A DNA stretch of 64,000 nucleotides from Cellulophaga tyrosinoxydans (GTDB lineage Bacteria; Bacteroidota; Bacteroidia; Flavobacteriales; Flavobacteriaceae), in assembly GCF_900176415.1 (NCBI RefSeq), contig NZ_FWXO01000001.1, positions 11,162-75,161 of the forward strand, given 5' to 3'. How positions within the stretch are numbered: position 1 is the first letter of the stretch; every line of letters begins with the position of its first letter. The notes under the pieces are model-generated. The model ran no database searches. It was given only the letters and a program-made list of their open reading frames with translations, and was not told the origin of the DNA. Positions 54,020-62,431 of the stretch are shown here, in pieces. The position numbers and the translations under genes are program-made.

Positions 54020-55999
54020 ATGGCAAAAGAAAATAATACAAGTCCAAAAAAACCAAGATTTAGTTCTTGGTGGATTTACGGTATCATAGCAGTTTTATTA
54101 ATTGGATTTCAGTTTTTTAATAGTTCCGCGTTATCAAGCACAAAAAAAACAACTACTTCTGAATTACAGGAGTATTTAAGAAATGGTGATGTTGCTAAAA
54201 TTTTAATTGTAACAAATACAAGACAAGCAAAAGTGTTTTTAACACCTGAAGCTTTAGCAAAAGATGTCCATAAAGAAGTTGCAGAAAAGCCATTTGGCAT
54301 TGCTGGAGCAGAAACTCCACAATATGTTTTAGATTATGGAGATCCACAGAACTTTGAAAACGATATTAAAAAAGCCAAAGTTGAATACAGCTTAGATACT
54401 GTAATAGATTATACTACGGAGTCCAACGTTTTTGGCGAAATTTTATTAAGTATTCTTCCATTTATTCTAATCATTGGTATTTGGATATACCTTATGCGCA
54501 GAATGTCTGGCGGCGGAGGCGGAGGCGCTGGTGGCCAAATATTTAATATTGGAAAATCTAAAGCAAAATTATTCGACGAAAAAACTGATACAAGAACATC
54601 ATTTAAAGATGTTGCTGGATTAGAAGGTGCTAAAGAAGAAGTTGAAGAAATTGTTGAGTTTTTACGTAACCCAGACAAGTATACTTCTTTAGGAGGAAAA
54701 ATTCCTAAAGGTGCCCTTTTGGTAGGACCTCCAGGTACTGGTAAAACATTATTAGCTAAGGCAGTTGCAGGTGAAGCAAAAGTTCCTTTCTTTTCATTAT
54801 CAGGGTCAGATTTCGTTGAAATGTTTGTAGGTGTAGGTGCTTCTAGAGTACGTGACTTGTTTAAACAAGCAAAAGATAAATCGCCTGCAATTATTTTTAT
54901 TGATGAAATAGATGCTATTGGTAGAGCCAGAGGTAAAAATAATTTTACTGGGTCTAATGATGAACGTGAAAATACTTTAAATCAGCTTTTAACAGAGATG
55001 GATGGTTTTGGTACCAATACCAATGTTATTGTATTGGCTGCAACAAACAGAGCAGATGTTTTAGATAAAGCACTAATGAGAGCTGGACGTTTTGACAGAC
55101 AGATTTATGTTGATTTACCAGATATTAGAGAAAGAAAAGAAATTTTTGAAGTACATCTAAGACCAATAAAAACGGCAGAAACTTTAGATTTAGATTTTCT
55201 TGCAAAACAAACGCCTGGTTTCTCCGGTGCAGATATTGCTAACGTTTGTAATGAAGCAGCACTTATTGCTGCACGTAAAGAAAAGAAGGCAGTTACTAAA
55301 CAAGATTTCCTTGATGCGGTTGATCGTATTGTGGGTGGTTTAGAAAAGAAAAACAAAATTATTACTCCAGGAGAAAAAGAAACCATTGCTTATCATGAAG
55401 CTGGTCATGCAACAGTAAGTTGGATGCTTGAGCACGCAGCTCCTCTAGTAAAAGTAACCATTGTTCCAAGAGGTCAATCACTTGGAGCAGCATGGTATTT
55501 ACCTGAAGAAAGATTAATTGTACGACCAGATCAAATGAAAGATGAAATGTGTGCAACTTTAGGTGGTAGAGCTGCTGAAAAAGTTATCTTCAATAAAATC
55601 TCTACTGGAGCATTAAGCGATTTAGAAAAAGTTACCAAGCAAGCAAGAGCAATGGTAACCATATATGGTTTAAATGATAAGATTGGTAATTTAACCTATT
55701 ACGATTCTTCAGGACAAGATTCTTACGGTTTTTCAAAACCTTACAGTGAAGAAACAGCACAAACCATTGATAGAGAAATATCTATTCTAATAGAAGAACA
55801 ATATCAACGAGCAATTGAGCTATTAGAAAACAATAAGGACAAGCTAACTACTCTTGCTCAAAGATTATTAGAAAAAGAAGTTATTTTTAAAGACGATTTA
55901 GAGAAAATTTTTGGAAAAAGACCTTTTGACAAAGATATAGCTGAGGAAGCTGCTAAAGCAGAAGAGACCAAAAACGAAATAGAATCAAATCAAGAATAA
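54020..55999 (+). CDS. ftsH: ATP-dependent zinc metalloprotease FtsH
   Basis: FtsH degrades misfolded or short-lived membrane and cytosolic proteins at the inner membrane. The 659-residue protein has a membrane helix at about residues 18-36, a periplasmic domain, a second helix at about 142-161 followed by a Gly-rich linker, the AAA Walker A GPPGTGKT at 236-243, [10 protein letters not shown] (Walker B), RPGR-like AGRFDRQ and the zinc site HEAGH at 459-463. It follows rsfS and ends at the terminator near 56010. Confidence 0.98.
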   Translation: MAKENNTSPKKPRFSSWWIYGIIAVLLIGFQFFNSSALSSTKKTTTSELQEYLRNGDVAKILIVTNTRQAKVFLTPEALAKDVHKEVAEKPFGIAGAETPQYVLDYGDPQNFENDIKKAKVEYSLDTVIDYTTESNVFGEILLSILPFILIIGIWIYLMRRMSGGGGGGAGGQIFNIGKSKAKLFDEKTDTRTSFKDVAGLEGAKEEVEEIVEFLRNPDKYTSLGGKIPKGALLVGPPGTGKTLLAKAVAGEAKVPFFSLSGSDFVEMFVGVGASRVRDLFKQAKDKSPAIIFIDEIDAIGRARGKNNFTGSNDERENTLNQLLTEMDGFGTNTNVIVLAATNRADVLDKALMRAGRFDRQIYVDLPDIRERKEIFEVHLRPIKTAETLDLDFLAKQTPGFSGADIANVCNEAALIAARKEKKAVTKQDFLDAVDRIVGGLEKKNKIITPGEKETIAYHEAGHATVSWMLEHAAPLVKVTIVPRGQSLGAAWYLPEERLIVRPDQMKDEMCATLGGRAAEKVIFNKISTGALSDLEKVTKQARAMVTIYGLNDKIGNLTYYDSSGQDSYGFSKPYSEETAQTIDREISILIEEQYQRAIELLENNKDKLTTLAQRLLEKEVIFKDDLEKIFGKRPFDKDIAEEAAKAEETKNEIESNQE

Positions 56000-56009
56000 A
56001 ACAATTTAT

Positions 56010-56046
56010 AAGCAGTAGTTTTTATATGAAAACTTCTGCTTATTTT
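56010..56046 (+). terminator. Intrinsic terminator of rsfS-ftsH
   Basis: AAGCAGTAGTTTT (56010-56022) pairs with AAAACTTCTGCTT (56029-56041) with one mismatch and a 6-base loop, followed by ATTTTTAT. It separates ftsH from the next operon. Confidence 0.85.
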
Positions 56047-56058
56047 TATACTATTAAA

Positions 56059-56066
56059 TAGTTTTG
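56059..56066 (+). promoter_or_regulatory. Promoter -7 box of the LUD-cdsA-psd operon (TAGTTTTG)
   Basis: TAGTTTTG matches TAnnTTTG and lies 15 bases before the LUD gene ATG. It directly follows the ftsH terminator. Confidence 0.55.
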
Positions 56067-56081
56067 AAGTCATAGAAAAGA

Positions 56082-56690
56082 ATGGGTCTATTTGAGAAAT
56101 TCTTTGGTGGAGGTAAAAAGAAAGTTTCTAGAGAAGCATCAGAAACTAGAGGTGTACATATGCCTGATTTAGACATTCCTGTTGATGAAAAATTCACTAT
56201 TTACTTTAAAAAAAATGGGGGTAAATTCATCTATTGCGATGGATTTTCTGATGTAAGGGAAGCCTTAAAAAATATTGTTGAAGAAAATAGCTGGCAGAAT
56301 ATTCCGTTTTTTTCGATGGATAAAAGGCTAGAAGATAAGTTTTCTAAAGAAGCAATTACCTTTACAGACAAGCCCAACAAAAGCGCTATTTTCTTTACTA
56401 CTTGCGAACATTTGGTTGCACAAAATGGCTCCATACTTATTTGCTCTAATCAACTTAGAGACAGTAAATTACATGATTTACCTGAAAATTTTATCGTTTT
56501 TGCAACAACAAGTCAATTAGTAAATTCTATTGGGGAAGGCTTAAAAAAAATTAAGAAAAAACACCAAAACAGCATTCCTACCAACATTACTACAATAAAG
56601 CATTTTCAGGCAGTAGAAGATAAAAACGACTTTCTAACCTACGGCAGTAGTTCTAAAAATTTATATCTTATACTCCTGGAAGACTTATAG
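56082..56690 (+). CDS. LUD domain (LutC/YkgG-like) protein
   Basis: The 202-residue protein resembles the LutC/YkgG family (LUD domain, formerly DUF162). It has a long N-terminal part, then FTDKPNKSAIFFTTCEHLVAQNGSI, LPENFIVFATTSQLV and the late NITTIKHFQ segment. LutC acts with LutA and LutB in lactate oxidation, but no lutAB partners are here. It is followed by cdsA after 1 base, so its association is with phospholipid synthesis rather than lactate use. The true role is open. Confidence 0.75.
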   Translation: MGLFEKFFGGGKKKVSREASETRGVHMPDLDIPVDEKFTIYFKKNGGKFIYCDGFSDVREALKNIVEENSWQNIPFFSMDKRLEDKFSKEAITFTDKPNKSAIFFTTCEHLVAQNGSILICSNQLRDSKLHDLPENFIVFATTSQLVNSIGEGLKKIKKKHQNSIPTNITTIKHFQAVEDKNDFLTYGSSSKNLYLILLEDL

Positions 56691-56691
56691 T

Positions 56692-57507
56692 ATGCGCGAG
56701 ATTTTAAGGAGATTACTTACCGGTATTGTTTACGTTGTAATTTTGCTATCTGCAATATTCCTTAGCTCAAATGCTTTTGATTTTCTATTTATGGCCTTTG
56801 GACTGGCGTGTCTTTACGAATTTAAAAAGCTAACAAAACTTCAAGGTTTTTATATTTTTGCTGCATACTTAGGGCTTTGGTGGGTATTTATATACTTACT
56901 TAATAGTTTTACCTACAGTCAATCAATTATTAATGTTTTAATGTTTATTACGATAACCATAAACATAGCATTGCTTTTCTATTTATTTTCAATGAAGGAA
57001 AAACAATTTACTTCCGTACAAAAATTCTTAATTGGATTATTTTATATTGGTGGAGGTTGTATCTTTTTAACCATGATTCCTTATCAGAAGAACAACTTTG
57101 AAAATTTGTTAATCATGGGAATCTTTATTTTAATTTGGGTAAATGACTCCTTTGCTTATCTAGTAGGGAAATCTATAGGTAAAACCAAATTATTTCCACA
57201 GGTATCACCAAAAAAGACCTGGGAAGGTACTATTGGTGGATTTATTTTTGCATTGATTGCTGCATATTTTATGTCTAAATACGACACCAACATAAATCTT
57301 ACACAATGGTTGATTCTAGCAATAGTTATTGTAGTTTCAGGAAGTTTGGGTGATTTATTAGAGTCAAAGTTTAAAAGAGCCGCTGGCGTTAAAGATAGTG
57401 GCGCAATTTTACCTGGCCATGGTGGTATGCTCGACAGATTAGATAGTTTAATTTTTGCCGCACCATTTGCTTACCTAACATTAAATATTTTTAACCATGT
57501 TTCATAA
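56692..57507 (+). CDS. cdsA: Phosphatidate cytidylyltransferase
   Basis: CdsA makes CDP-diacylglycerol from phosphatidate and CTP, the precursor of all phospholipids. The 271-residue membrane protein has about eight hydrophobic segments and the family signature SKFKRAAGVKDSGAILPGHG followed by GMLDRLDS. The conserved NDSFAYLVGKSIGKTK segment lies before it. It overlaps psd by 11 bases. Confidence 0.96.
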   Translation: MREILRRLLTGIVYVVILLSAIFLSSNAFDFLFMAFGLACLYEFKKLTKLQGFYIFAAYLGLWWVFIYLLNSFTYSQSIINVLMFITITINIALLFYLFSMKEKQFTSVQKFLIGLFYIGGGCIFLTMIPYQKNNFENLLIMGIFILIWVNDSFAYLVGKSIGKTKLFPQVSPKKTWEGTIGGFIFALIAAYFMSKYDTNINLTQWLILAIVIVVSGSLGDLLESKFKRAAGVKDSGAILPGHGGMLDRLDSLIFAAPFAYLTLNIFNHVS

Positions 57508-58168
57508 AGAAGGCCAAAAAATAATCCTTATTACCTTTTTACTTGTATTAATCTCTGTTCTTGCAGCACATTTTTTTATTGAAATAAATTGGCTTAAACT
57601 ACTCGTACAGATTACAGCTCTGGTATTCTTAATAATAGTACTACAGTTTTTCAGAAATCCAAAACGCAAAGTAATTAGAAATTTTGATGACATATTGGCT
57701 CCAGTAGACGGTAAGGTTGTTGTTATTGAAGAGGTAGAAGAAAAAGAATATTTTAAAGATAAGAGAATTCAAGTATCCATCTTCATGTCCCCTATTAATG
57801 TACACGTTACAAGATATCCAGTAAGTGGTGCAATTGTATTTTCTAAATACCACCCAGGTAAATACCTTGTAGCATGGCACCCAAAAGCCAGTGAAGAAAA
57901 CGAAAGAACCACTATTGTTTTAAAAACTCCAAAATTTGGTGAAATTTTATACCGCCAAATTGCTGGTGCTCTAGCAAAACGTATTGTTAATTATGCCGTG
58001 GTTGGAGAAAGTGCTCAACAAGGAGAAGATGCAGGTTTTATAAAATTTGGTTCAAGAGTAGATTTGTTCTTACCTTTAGATTGTGCTATTACAGTAAAAT
58101 TAAACCAAAAAGTTGTTGGTGCTAAAACCTGTATTGCCAGCTTAGCCATAAAAGATGAAGACAGATAA
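57497..58168 (+). CDS. psd: Phosphatidylserine decarboxylase proenzyme (short form)
   Basis: PSD forms phosphatidylethanolamine, a main lipid of this phylum. The 223-residue protein has two N-terminal membrane segments (about 9-27 and 33-48), APVDGKVVVIEEV, SIFMSPINVHVTRYP and KYHPGKYLVAWHPKASEENE. The self-cleavage site that creates the pyruvoyl group is the Gly-Ser in KFGSRVD at about residues 184-185. This is the short archaetidylserine-like form rather than the long E. coli form. It overlaps both neighbours: cdsA by 11 bases and the acyl-CoA-binding protein gene by 14. Confidence 0.95.
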   Translation: MFHKEGQKIILITFLLVLISVLAAHFFIEINWLKLLVQITALVFLIIVLQFFRNPKRKVIRNFDDILAPVDGKVVVIEEVEEKEYFKDKRIQVSIFMSPINVHVTRYPVSGAIVFSKYHPGKYLVAWHPKASEENERTTIVLKTPKFGEILYRQIAGALAKRIVNYAVVGESAQQGEDAGFIKFGSRVDLFLPLDCAITVKLNQKVVGAKTCIASLAIKDEDR

Positions 58169-58421
58169 ACTGCATAATGATTTTTTAAAAGCTGTGGCAT
58201 TTGTAAATGACTTTACAGATCCTTTACCCGCAGATTTACTTTTAAAATTATACGCATACTACAAAATCGCCAACGAGAATTTTGACAATCCTGGTAGCAG
58301 AACGCCGTTAATTAATGCTTTCAAGGCCAATGCATTATTCCAAGCTAAGAATCTTTCTAGGAAAGATGCTATGAAAAAATACGTAGCCTTGGTTAAGAAG
58401 GAATTAAGAGATAAATTATAA
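58155..58421 (+). CDS. Acyl-CoA-binding protein
   Basis: The 88-residue protein is a small four-helix ACBP-type protein with LKLYAYYKIANENFDNPGSR, then KANALFQAKNLSRKDAMKKYVALV. ACBPs bind long-chain acyl-CoA in the cytosol and are far more common in eukaryotes than bacteria. It overlaps psd by 14 bases, which ties acyl-CoA supply to phospholipid synthesis. Its stop abuts that of the convergent sterol desaturase gene with no gap. Confidence 0.92.
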   Translation: MKTDKLHNDFLKAVAFVNDFTDPLPADLLLKLYAYYKIANENFDNPGSRTPLINAFKANALFQAKNLSRKDAMKKYVALVKKELRDKL

Positions 58422-59693
58422 TTAACTTACTATTGCCTTATTGACTAGCACTTTACTTTCGAAAAAAGTAAAGTATAGGCCTGCAAGTAATGTTATAGCA
58501 AAATAAATAATCATTAAAATGGTTCCTATACCCAAGTAGGTATTTAGACCAAACCAATCTCCTAATACAAGAATATAAGCAATCCCTAATATTGCTCTTA
58601 AACCTTCTGTAAAAGCAGCTATTTTTAATCTATCCATCAAAATAGTATAGCTAAATATACCGAAAAACACAAAGGCTCCAAAGACTATCAAATTTGTAAA
58701 TCCAATATTTGCATAGTTATAAAACATAAACAACAGGAGAGCCACACTTAATAGCATTTGCAAAACAACATATAATTTCAAACCATTTGATGCAGGGGTA
58801 TCATAACGTTGAAAATTATAGACATCGTCAATAATTGCGATTGGGTATTTTTCTTTAACGTCTTTAGGTCTCCACCCGGTTGGCATAAACCATATTCTTA
58901 GTTTATCCCAAATATTCGACGTTCTTAAAGCATCCTTTAATAATCTAAAGAAATGTTGAAAATTTATTACTACTGGATTCCATGTGCCTGCTGGTTTTAA
59001 CACTCCGTATTGTGGCGGAACAGCATCTAATTCTTCTTGAAAGGTTCCGAAAAGTCGATCCCAAATAGAAAGTATTTGTCCTAAATTTTTATCTATGTAT
59101 TCAGGGTTTATAGCATGGTGCACACGGTGCTGTGAAGGTGTTACAATAATATATTCTAACCAACCCATTTTTCCAATATGCTTTGTGTGATACCAAAATT
59201 GTACAAACAAGTGAATGGGTGCTAAAATTGCTATCACCTTATAAGGCACCCCTAAAATAGCAGCAGGAAGCAATAAAATAGAGAAATATCCAACCAAATT
59301 AGAAATAGGTTGACGCAAAGCACACGCTAAATTAAACTCTTCACTACTATGATGTATGACATGCTGGTTCCAGAAGATATTTATTTTATGACTTAACCTA
59401 TGATTCCAATACCCAGCAAAATCAATAAATACAAACGCTAATAACCAAACAAGCCATGTTGCCTTAATTTCTATTATAGCCAATGTATCATATAAAAACG
59501 GATAACTTATAATTACAAAAGCCAAACCCAACGAATCTTTTATAATATTTGTTAATCCAGAACTAATACTGGCAACAGTATCCATTACTTTGTATGTTTG
59601 GTTTTTTACGAAAAATCCATAAGAAATTTCAATTATCAATAAAAGAATAAAAAAAGGAATCGCGTAAAGTAACGCATTGGCATAGGCTTCCAT
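58422..59693 (-). CDS. Sterol desaturase/fatty acid hydroxylase family membrane protein
   Basis: From the ATG at 59693 the protein has 423 residues. Several hydrophobic segments surround the three His boxes of the family: HRLSH, HVIHH and HRVHH (about residues 98-102, 114-118 and 186-190), which bind a di-iron centre. Such enzymes hydroxylate or desaturate lipids or ether lipids; the extended C-terminal membrane half is like alkylglycerol-monooxygenase-type members. The substrate is unknown. It lies 51 bases after the OmpR regulator on the same strand. Confidence 0.88.
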   Translation of the reverse strand: MEAYANALLYAIPFFILLLIIEISYGFFVKNQTYKVMDTVASISSGLTNIIKDSLGLAFVIISYPFLYDTLAIIEIKATWLVWLLAFVFIDFAGYWNHRLSHKINIFWNQHVIHHSSEEFNLACALRQPISNLVGYFSILLLPAAILGVPYKVIAILAPIHLFVQFWYHTKHIGKMGWLEYIIVTPSQHRVHHAINPEYIDKNLGQILSIWDRLFGTFQEELDAVPPQYGVLKPAGTWNPVVINFQHFFRLLKDALRTSNIWDKLRIWFMPTGWRPKDVKEKYPIAIIDDVYNFQRYDTPASNGLKLYVVLQMLLSVALLLFMFYNYANIGFTNLIVFGAFVFFGIFSYTILMDRLKIAAFTEGLRAILGIAYILVLGDWFGLNTYLGIGTILMIIYFAITLLAGLYFTFFESKVLVNKAIVS

Positions 59694-59744
59694 AAGCAAG
59701 AAAAAAGTAATATTATTCTTTTAAATATACTAAAATTGAAGCAT

Positions 59745-60452
59745 CTATTCTACATCTTTCACCAAAAGGATAAAACCTTTACGGTGTACATTCTCTATTT
59801 TTAATGCAGGATCATTACTTAAGTATTTTCTTAAGTGAGAAATAAAAACATTTAAACTTTTACGATTAAAATAATCATTCTTACCCCAAATGGTTACTAA
59901 AATATCTTTATGGGAGCACAATTGATTTTCATTCTTTTTTAAAATAACCAAAAGTTCTGTTTCTCGTGAAGTTAATTTAATAGTTTCATTTTTAAAATGA
60001 AGTAACTGACTTGCTGTATCCAAAACATATGTACCAATTTTATATGTTGATTGCGCAGCCGTTTGTTTTTCTATTGGAGATAATCTAGCCAATAAAGCTT
60101 CAATTCTTGCCACTAGTTCTTCTTCGTCTATAGGTTTCTTTATATAATCGACTGCACCGATGGAAAATCCTTTTAACACATCTATTTTCATAGATCTTGC
60201 GGTTAAAAACATAAAAGGTAATGCTGTCATCTGATTCTTTATTTTTCGTGCCAATTCAAAACCATCAATATCTGGCATCATAACATCCAGAATTGCCAAA
60301 TCGAACAAATCAGTATGTATAATTTTTAAGGCTTCATTACCCGATTTTACCCAGGTAAGATTAAAACCTTTCATTTTAAGATATTCGGAGAGCAAATACC
60401 CTAATGACAAATCGTCTTCAACTAATAATATTTTATGCTTGTCCAAATTCAT
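59745..60452 (-). CDS. OmpR family response regulator
   Basis: The 235-residue protein has a receiver (LLVEDD, phosphorylated Asp in AILDVMMPDIDG at about 55, Lys in YIKKPID) and a winged-helix C-terminal DNA-binding domain (LTSRETELLVILKKN to NVHRKGFILLV). Its start lies within the end of the upstream kinase gene by 20 bases, showing they are a pair. A lone sterol desaturase gene follows downstream. Confidence 0.95.
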   Translation of the reverse strand: MNLDKHKILLVEDDLSLGYLLSEYLKMKGFNLTWVKSGNEALKIIHTDLFDLAILDVMMPDIDGFELARKIKNQMTALPFMFLTARSMKIDVLKGFSIGAVDYIKKPIDEEELVARIEALLARLSPIEKQTAAQSTYKIGTYVLDTASQLLHFKNETIKLTSRETELLVILKKNENQLCSHKDILVTIWGKNDYFNRKSLNVFISHLRKYLSNDPALKIENVHRKGFILLVKDVE

Positions 60453-61722
60453 ACGAATTAATTAGTGGTATTGCAATCGTAATTTTGGTCCCTTTACCTA
60501 ATTCACTTTCAAGATAAATTTTACCATTATGATTTTTAATTACCTTCTTTACATAGCTCAATCCTAAGCCATAGCCCTTTACTTTATACAAATCACCTTC
60601 AGTAACGCGATAATATTTTTGAAAAATTCTTGCTTTATCTTTCTTAGAAATTCCCTCTCCGTTATCGATTATAGTAATAAATAGCTTTTTCTGTTTTACC
60701 TCAGCGACAAGCTTAATTTCGGGATTTTTGGAGTATTTTTTGGCATTATCAAGCAAATTATTAATAGCATTCTCTAAATGTGAACTTTCTGCTTTAATAA
60801 AAAGTTCTTGATTAGGAAGTTCATAGTTAAAAATAGCTTCTTCTAATTTTGATAGCATACTAAACTCTTCACATATTCTTTGAAGATTTGGGCTAAAATC
60901 TATACCTTTTAAATTAAAAACGCTCCTGCTTGATTCCAAACTTCCTAGTTCTAAAACTTTATCAATATGGTTTTTTAGTCGGTCTATTTGTTGTCGTATT
61001 AAAACAATTATAGGTTCTTGCTGTTCTGTACTATCTTTCTCTAGTAACTTAGTAGCCAATCCGATAGAAAAAACTGGAGTTTTTAATTCGTGGGTTAAAT
61101 TATTAATAAACTCATTGGTAGTGACTATTATTTTTCTTTGCCAATAAAAAGATTTTAAAACCCAAACAACCACTATAATTATAGTTAACATAAAAATTAA
61201 ACTAGGAATGGTGAGTCCGTTTAATTGTGACAAAAAATAGGTGTTGATGTCATTAAATTGTAATTCCAACACCAAACGCTTATCCACTAATCCAGACAAA
61301 TACCCTTCCAATTCGATTGGGTATGTATTGATTTTTTCCTTTGCATCGAAAACCTTTGGTGAATGCAAATAATACGTAGAATCTTTGGAAATAATTTGAT
61401 ATGAAAAATTGGTTGTTATTCCCTTTGCGGCTAAACGGTCTTTAAGAAAATCATTCAAAAAATGACTAGATGCATCTTGCACACTATCCAAACTTACAGC
61501 AAAATAAGTTCCATCTTTGGTGATGGATTTTCCAATAAGAAAAGTAAGCTCGTTCTCTGTTGAAAGGTCGCTTTTTATAACCTGACTTGCTGCTACTATA
61601 TTTTTGTTGAATTGCACTTTAGCTAAGTTCAACCCTATTTTTAAATATTGGTATTGGACTATAAACAATCCTAGAACAGCAATACTAAATAAAATAATAT
61701 ATATATTTCTACCCTTGATCAT
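60433..61722 (-). CDS. Membrane sensor histidine kinase
   Basis: The 429-residue kinase has a membrane helix at about residues 7-25, a periplasmic domain of about 140 residues, and a second helix at about 170-190. The HisKA motif is INNLTHELKTP (phosphorylated His), and the ATPase domain has NAINNLLDNAKKY, IDNGEGIS and GYGLGLSYVKKVI. No HAMP domain is evident. It forms one system with the OmpR regulator, whose start it overlaps. The signal is unknown. Confidence 0.94.
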   Translation of the reverse strand: MIKGRNIYIILFSIAVLGLFIVQYQYLKIGLNLAKVQFNKNIVAASQVIKSDLSTENELTFLIGKSITKDGTYFAVSLDSVQDASSHFLNDFLKDRLAAKGITTNFSYQIISKDSTYYLHSPKVFDAKEKINTYPIELEGYLSGLVDKRLVLELQFNDINTYFLSQLNGLTIPSLIFMLTIIIVVVWVLKSFYWQRKIIVTTNEFINNLTHELKTPVFSIGLATKLLEKDSTEQQEPIIVLIRQQIDRLKNHIDKVLELGSLESSRSVFNLKGIDFSPNLQRICEEFSMLSKLEEAIFNYELPNQELFIKAESSHLENAINNLLDNAKKYSKNPEIKLVAEVKQKKLFITIIDNGEGISKKDKARIFQKYYRVTEGDLYKVKGYGLGLSYVKKVIKNHNGKIYLESELGKGTKITIAIPLINSYEFGQA

Positions 61723-61865
61723 TGATGACTAAAGTACTTTAAAAAAGTATGTTTTACTGATTATTAATTTTTTGTTAGTACAATTAACTTTTCATTAATC
61801 TTTTTGTTTTATTGTTAATCCTTAGCAAATGTTAAAGGTATTACCTTAGCTCACGAGTTAAGTTA

Positions 61866-61928
61866 ATGAAAATTTCAAAATCGCTTCAAGCAATTAACTA
61901 TAAAGCTAATCTTTCTAAAAAGGGTTAG
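61866..61928 (+). CDS. Small leader ORF upstream of the DoxX gene
   Basis: An ORF of 20 codons reads MKISKSLQAINYKANLSKKG followed by TAG. Its end runs into the terminator-like hairpin at 61902-61932, with the stop codon inside the right arm. It has no Shine-Dalgarno sequence and a Lys/Ser/Asn composition. It may be a leader peptide, a small protein or a chance frame; the combination with the hairpin is what makes it worth recording. Confidence 0.35.
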   Translation: MKISKSLQAINYKANLSKKG

Positions 61929-61935
61929 CTTTTTA
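61902..61935 (+). terminator. Terminator-like hairpin upstream of the DoxX gene
   Basis: AAAGCTAATCTTT (61902-61914) pairs with AAGGGTTAGCTTT (61920-61932), using two G-U pairs, across a 5-base loop, and is followed by TTAATTT. It lies 41 bases before the DoxX start, so a transcript starting further upstream would be cut or attenuated here. Confidence 0.7.
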
Positions 61936-61975
61936 ATTTAAAATCTTTGGTTGTTAAACTCAAAAAAATTAAAGC

Positions 61976-62431
61976 ATGAAAAAAATCATTACATCAGGAA
62001 TAGATAAAATTAAATGCAACAATCTATTAAGTATTTCAATAGGTCTAGTTTACCTACTTTTTGGTGTTTTAAAGTTTTTCACAGCTGTGAGCCCAGCTGA
62101 AGAAATTGCCGTTGAAACAATAGATAAACTTACTTTCGGATACCTTTCCAATACAACATCAATATTCTTGCTAGCGATATGGGAAACTTGTGTTGGTCTA
62201 TTTTTACTATTAAATATTCAGAAGAAAACCATTCTGAAACTTGCTCTTATTCATATGGTATTTACTTTTACACCGTTGCTTATTATTCCTGAAATGACCT
62301 TTTCAAATTCTAGTTTAGCCCCTACCCTTTTAGGGCAATATATCTTTAAAAATATAATTATAATCGCCGCCTTAGCTACACTATTAAAAAACGAAAAACA
62401 TAGCAGTATTAAAGTATTTACCAATCTATAG
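61976..62431 (+). CDS. DoxX-like family membrane protein
   Basis: The 151-residue protein has four hydrophobic helices (about residues 19-36, 60-78, 85-102 and 122-138), the DoxX-type layout with [15 protein letters not shown] at the start of helix one. DoxX proteins are linked to respiratory or redox functions, but the role here is unknown. Its 3' end overlaps the convergent SDR gene by 14 bases. A small ORF and terminator-like hairpin lie just upstream. Confidence 0.8.
   Translation: MKKIITSGIDKIKCNNLLSISIGLVYLLFGVLKFFTAVSPAEEIAVETIDKLTFGYLSNTTSIFLLAIWETCVGLFLLLNIQKKTILKLALIHMVFTFTPLLIIPEMTFSNSSLAPTLLGQYIFKNIIIIAALATLLKNEKHSSIKVFTNL

Noticed and set aside
56082-56690. LUD protein as part of a lactate-utilisation operon
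   Set aside because: No lutA or lutB genes are present and the gene is fused by spacing to cdsA-psd, so a lactate role is not supported.
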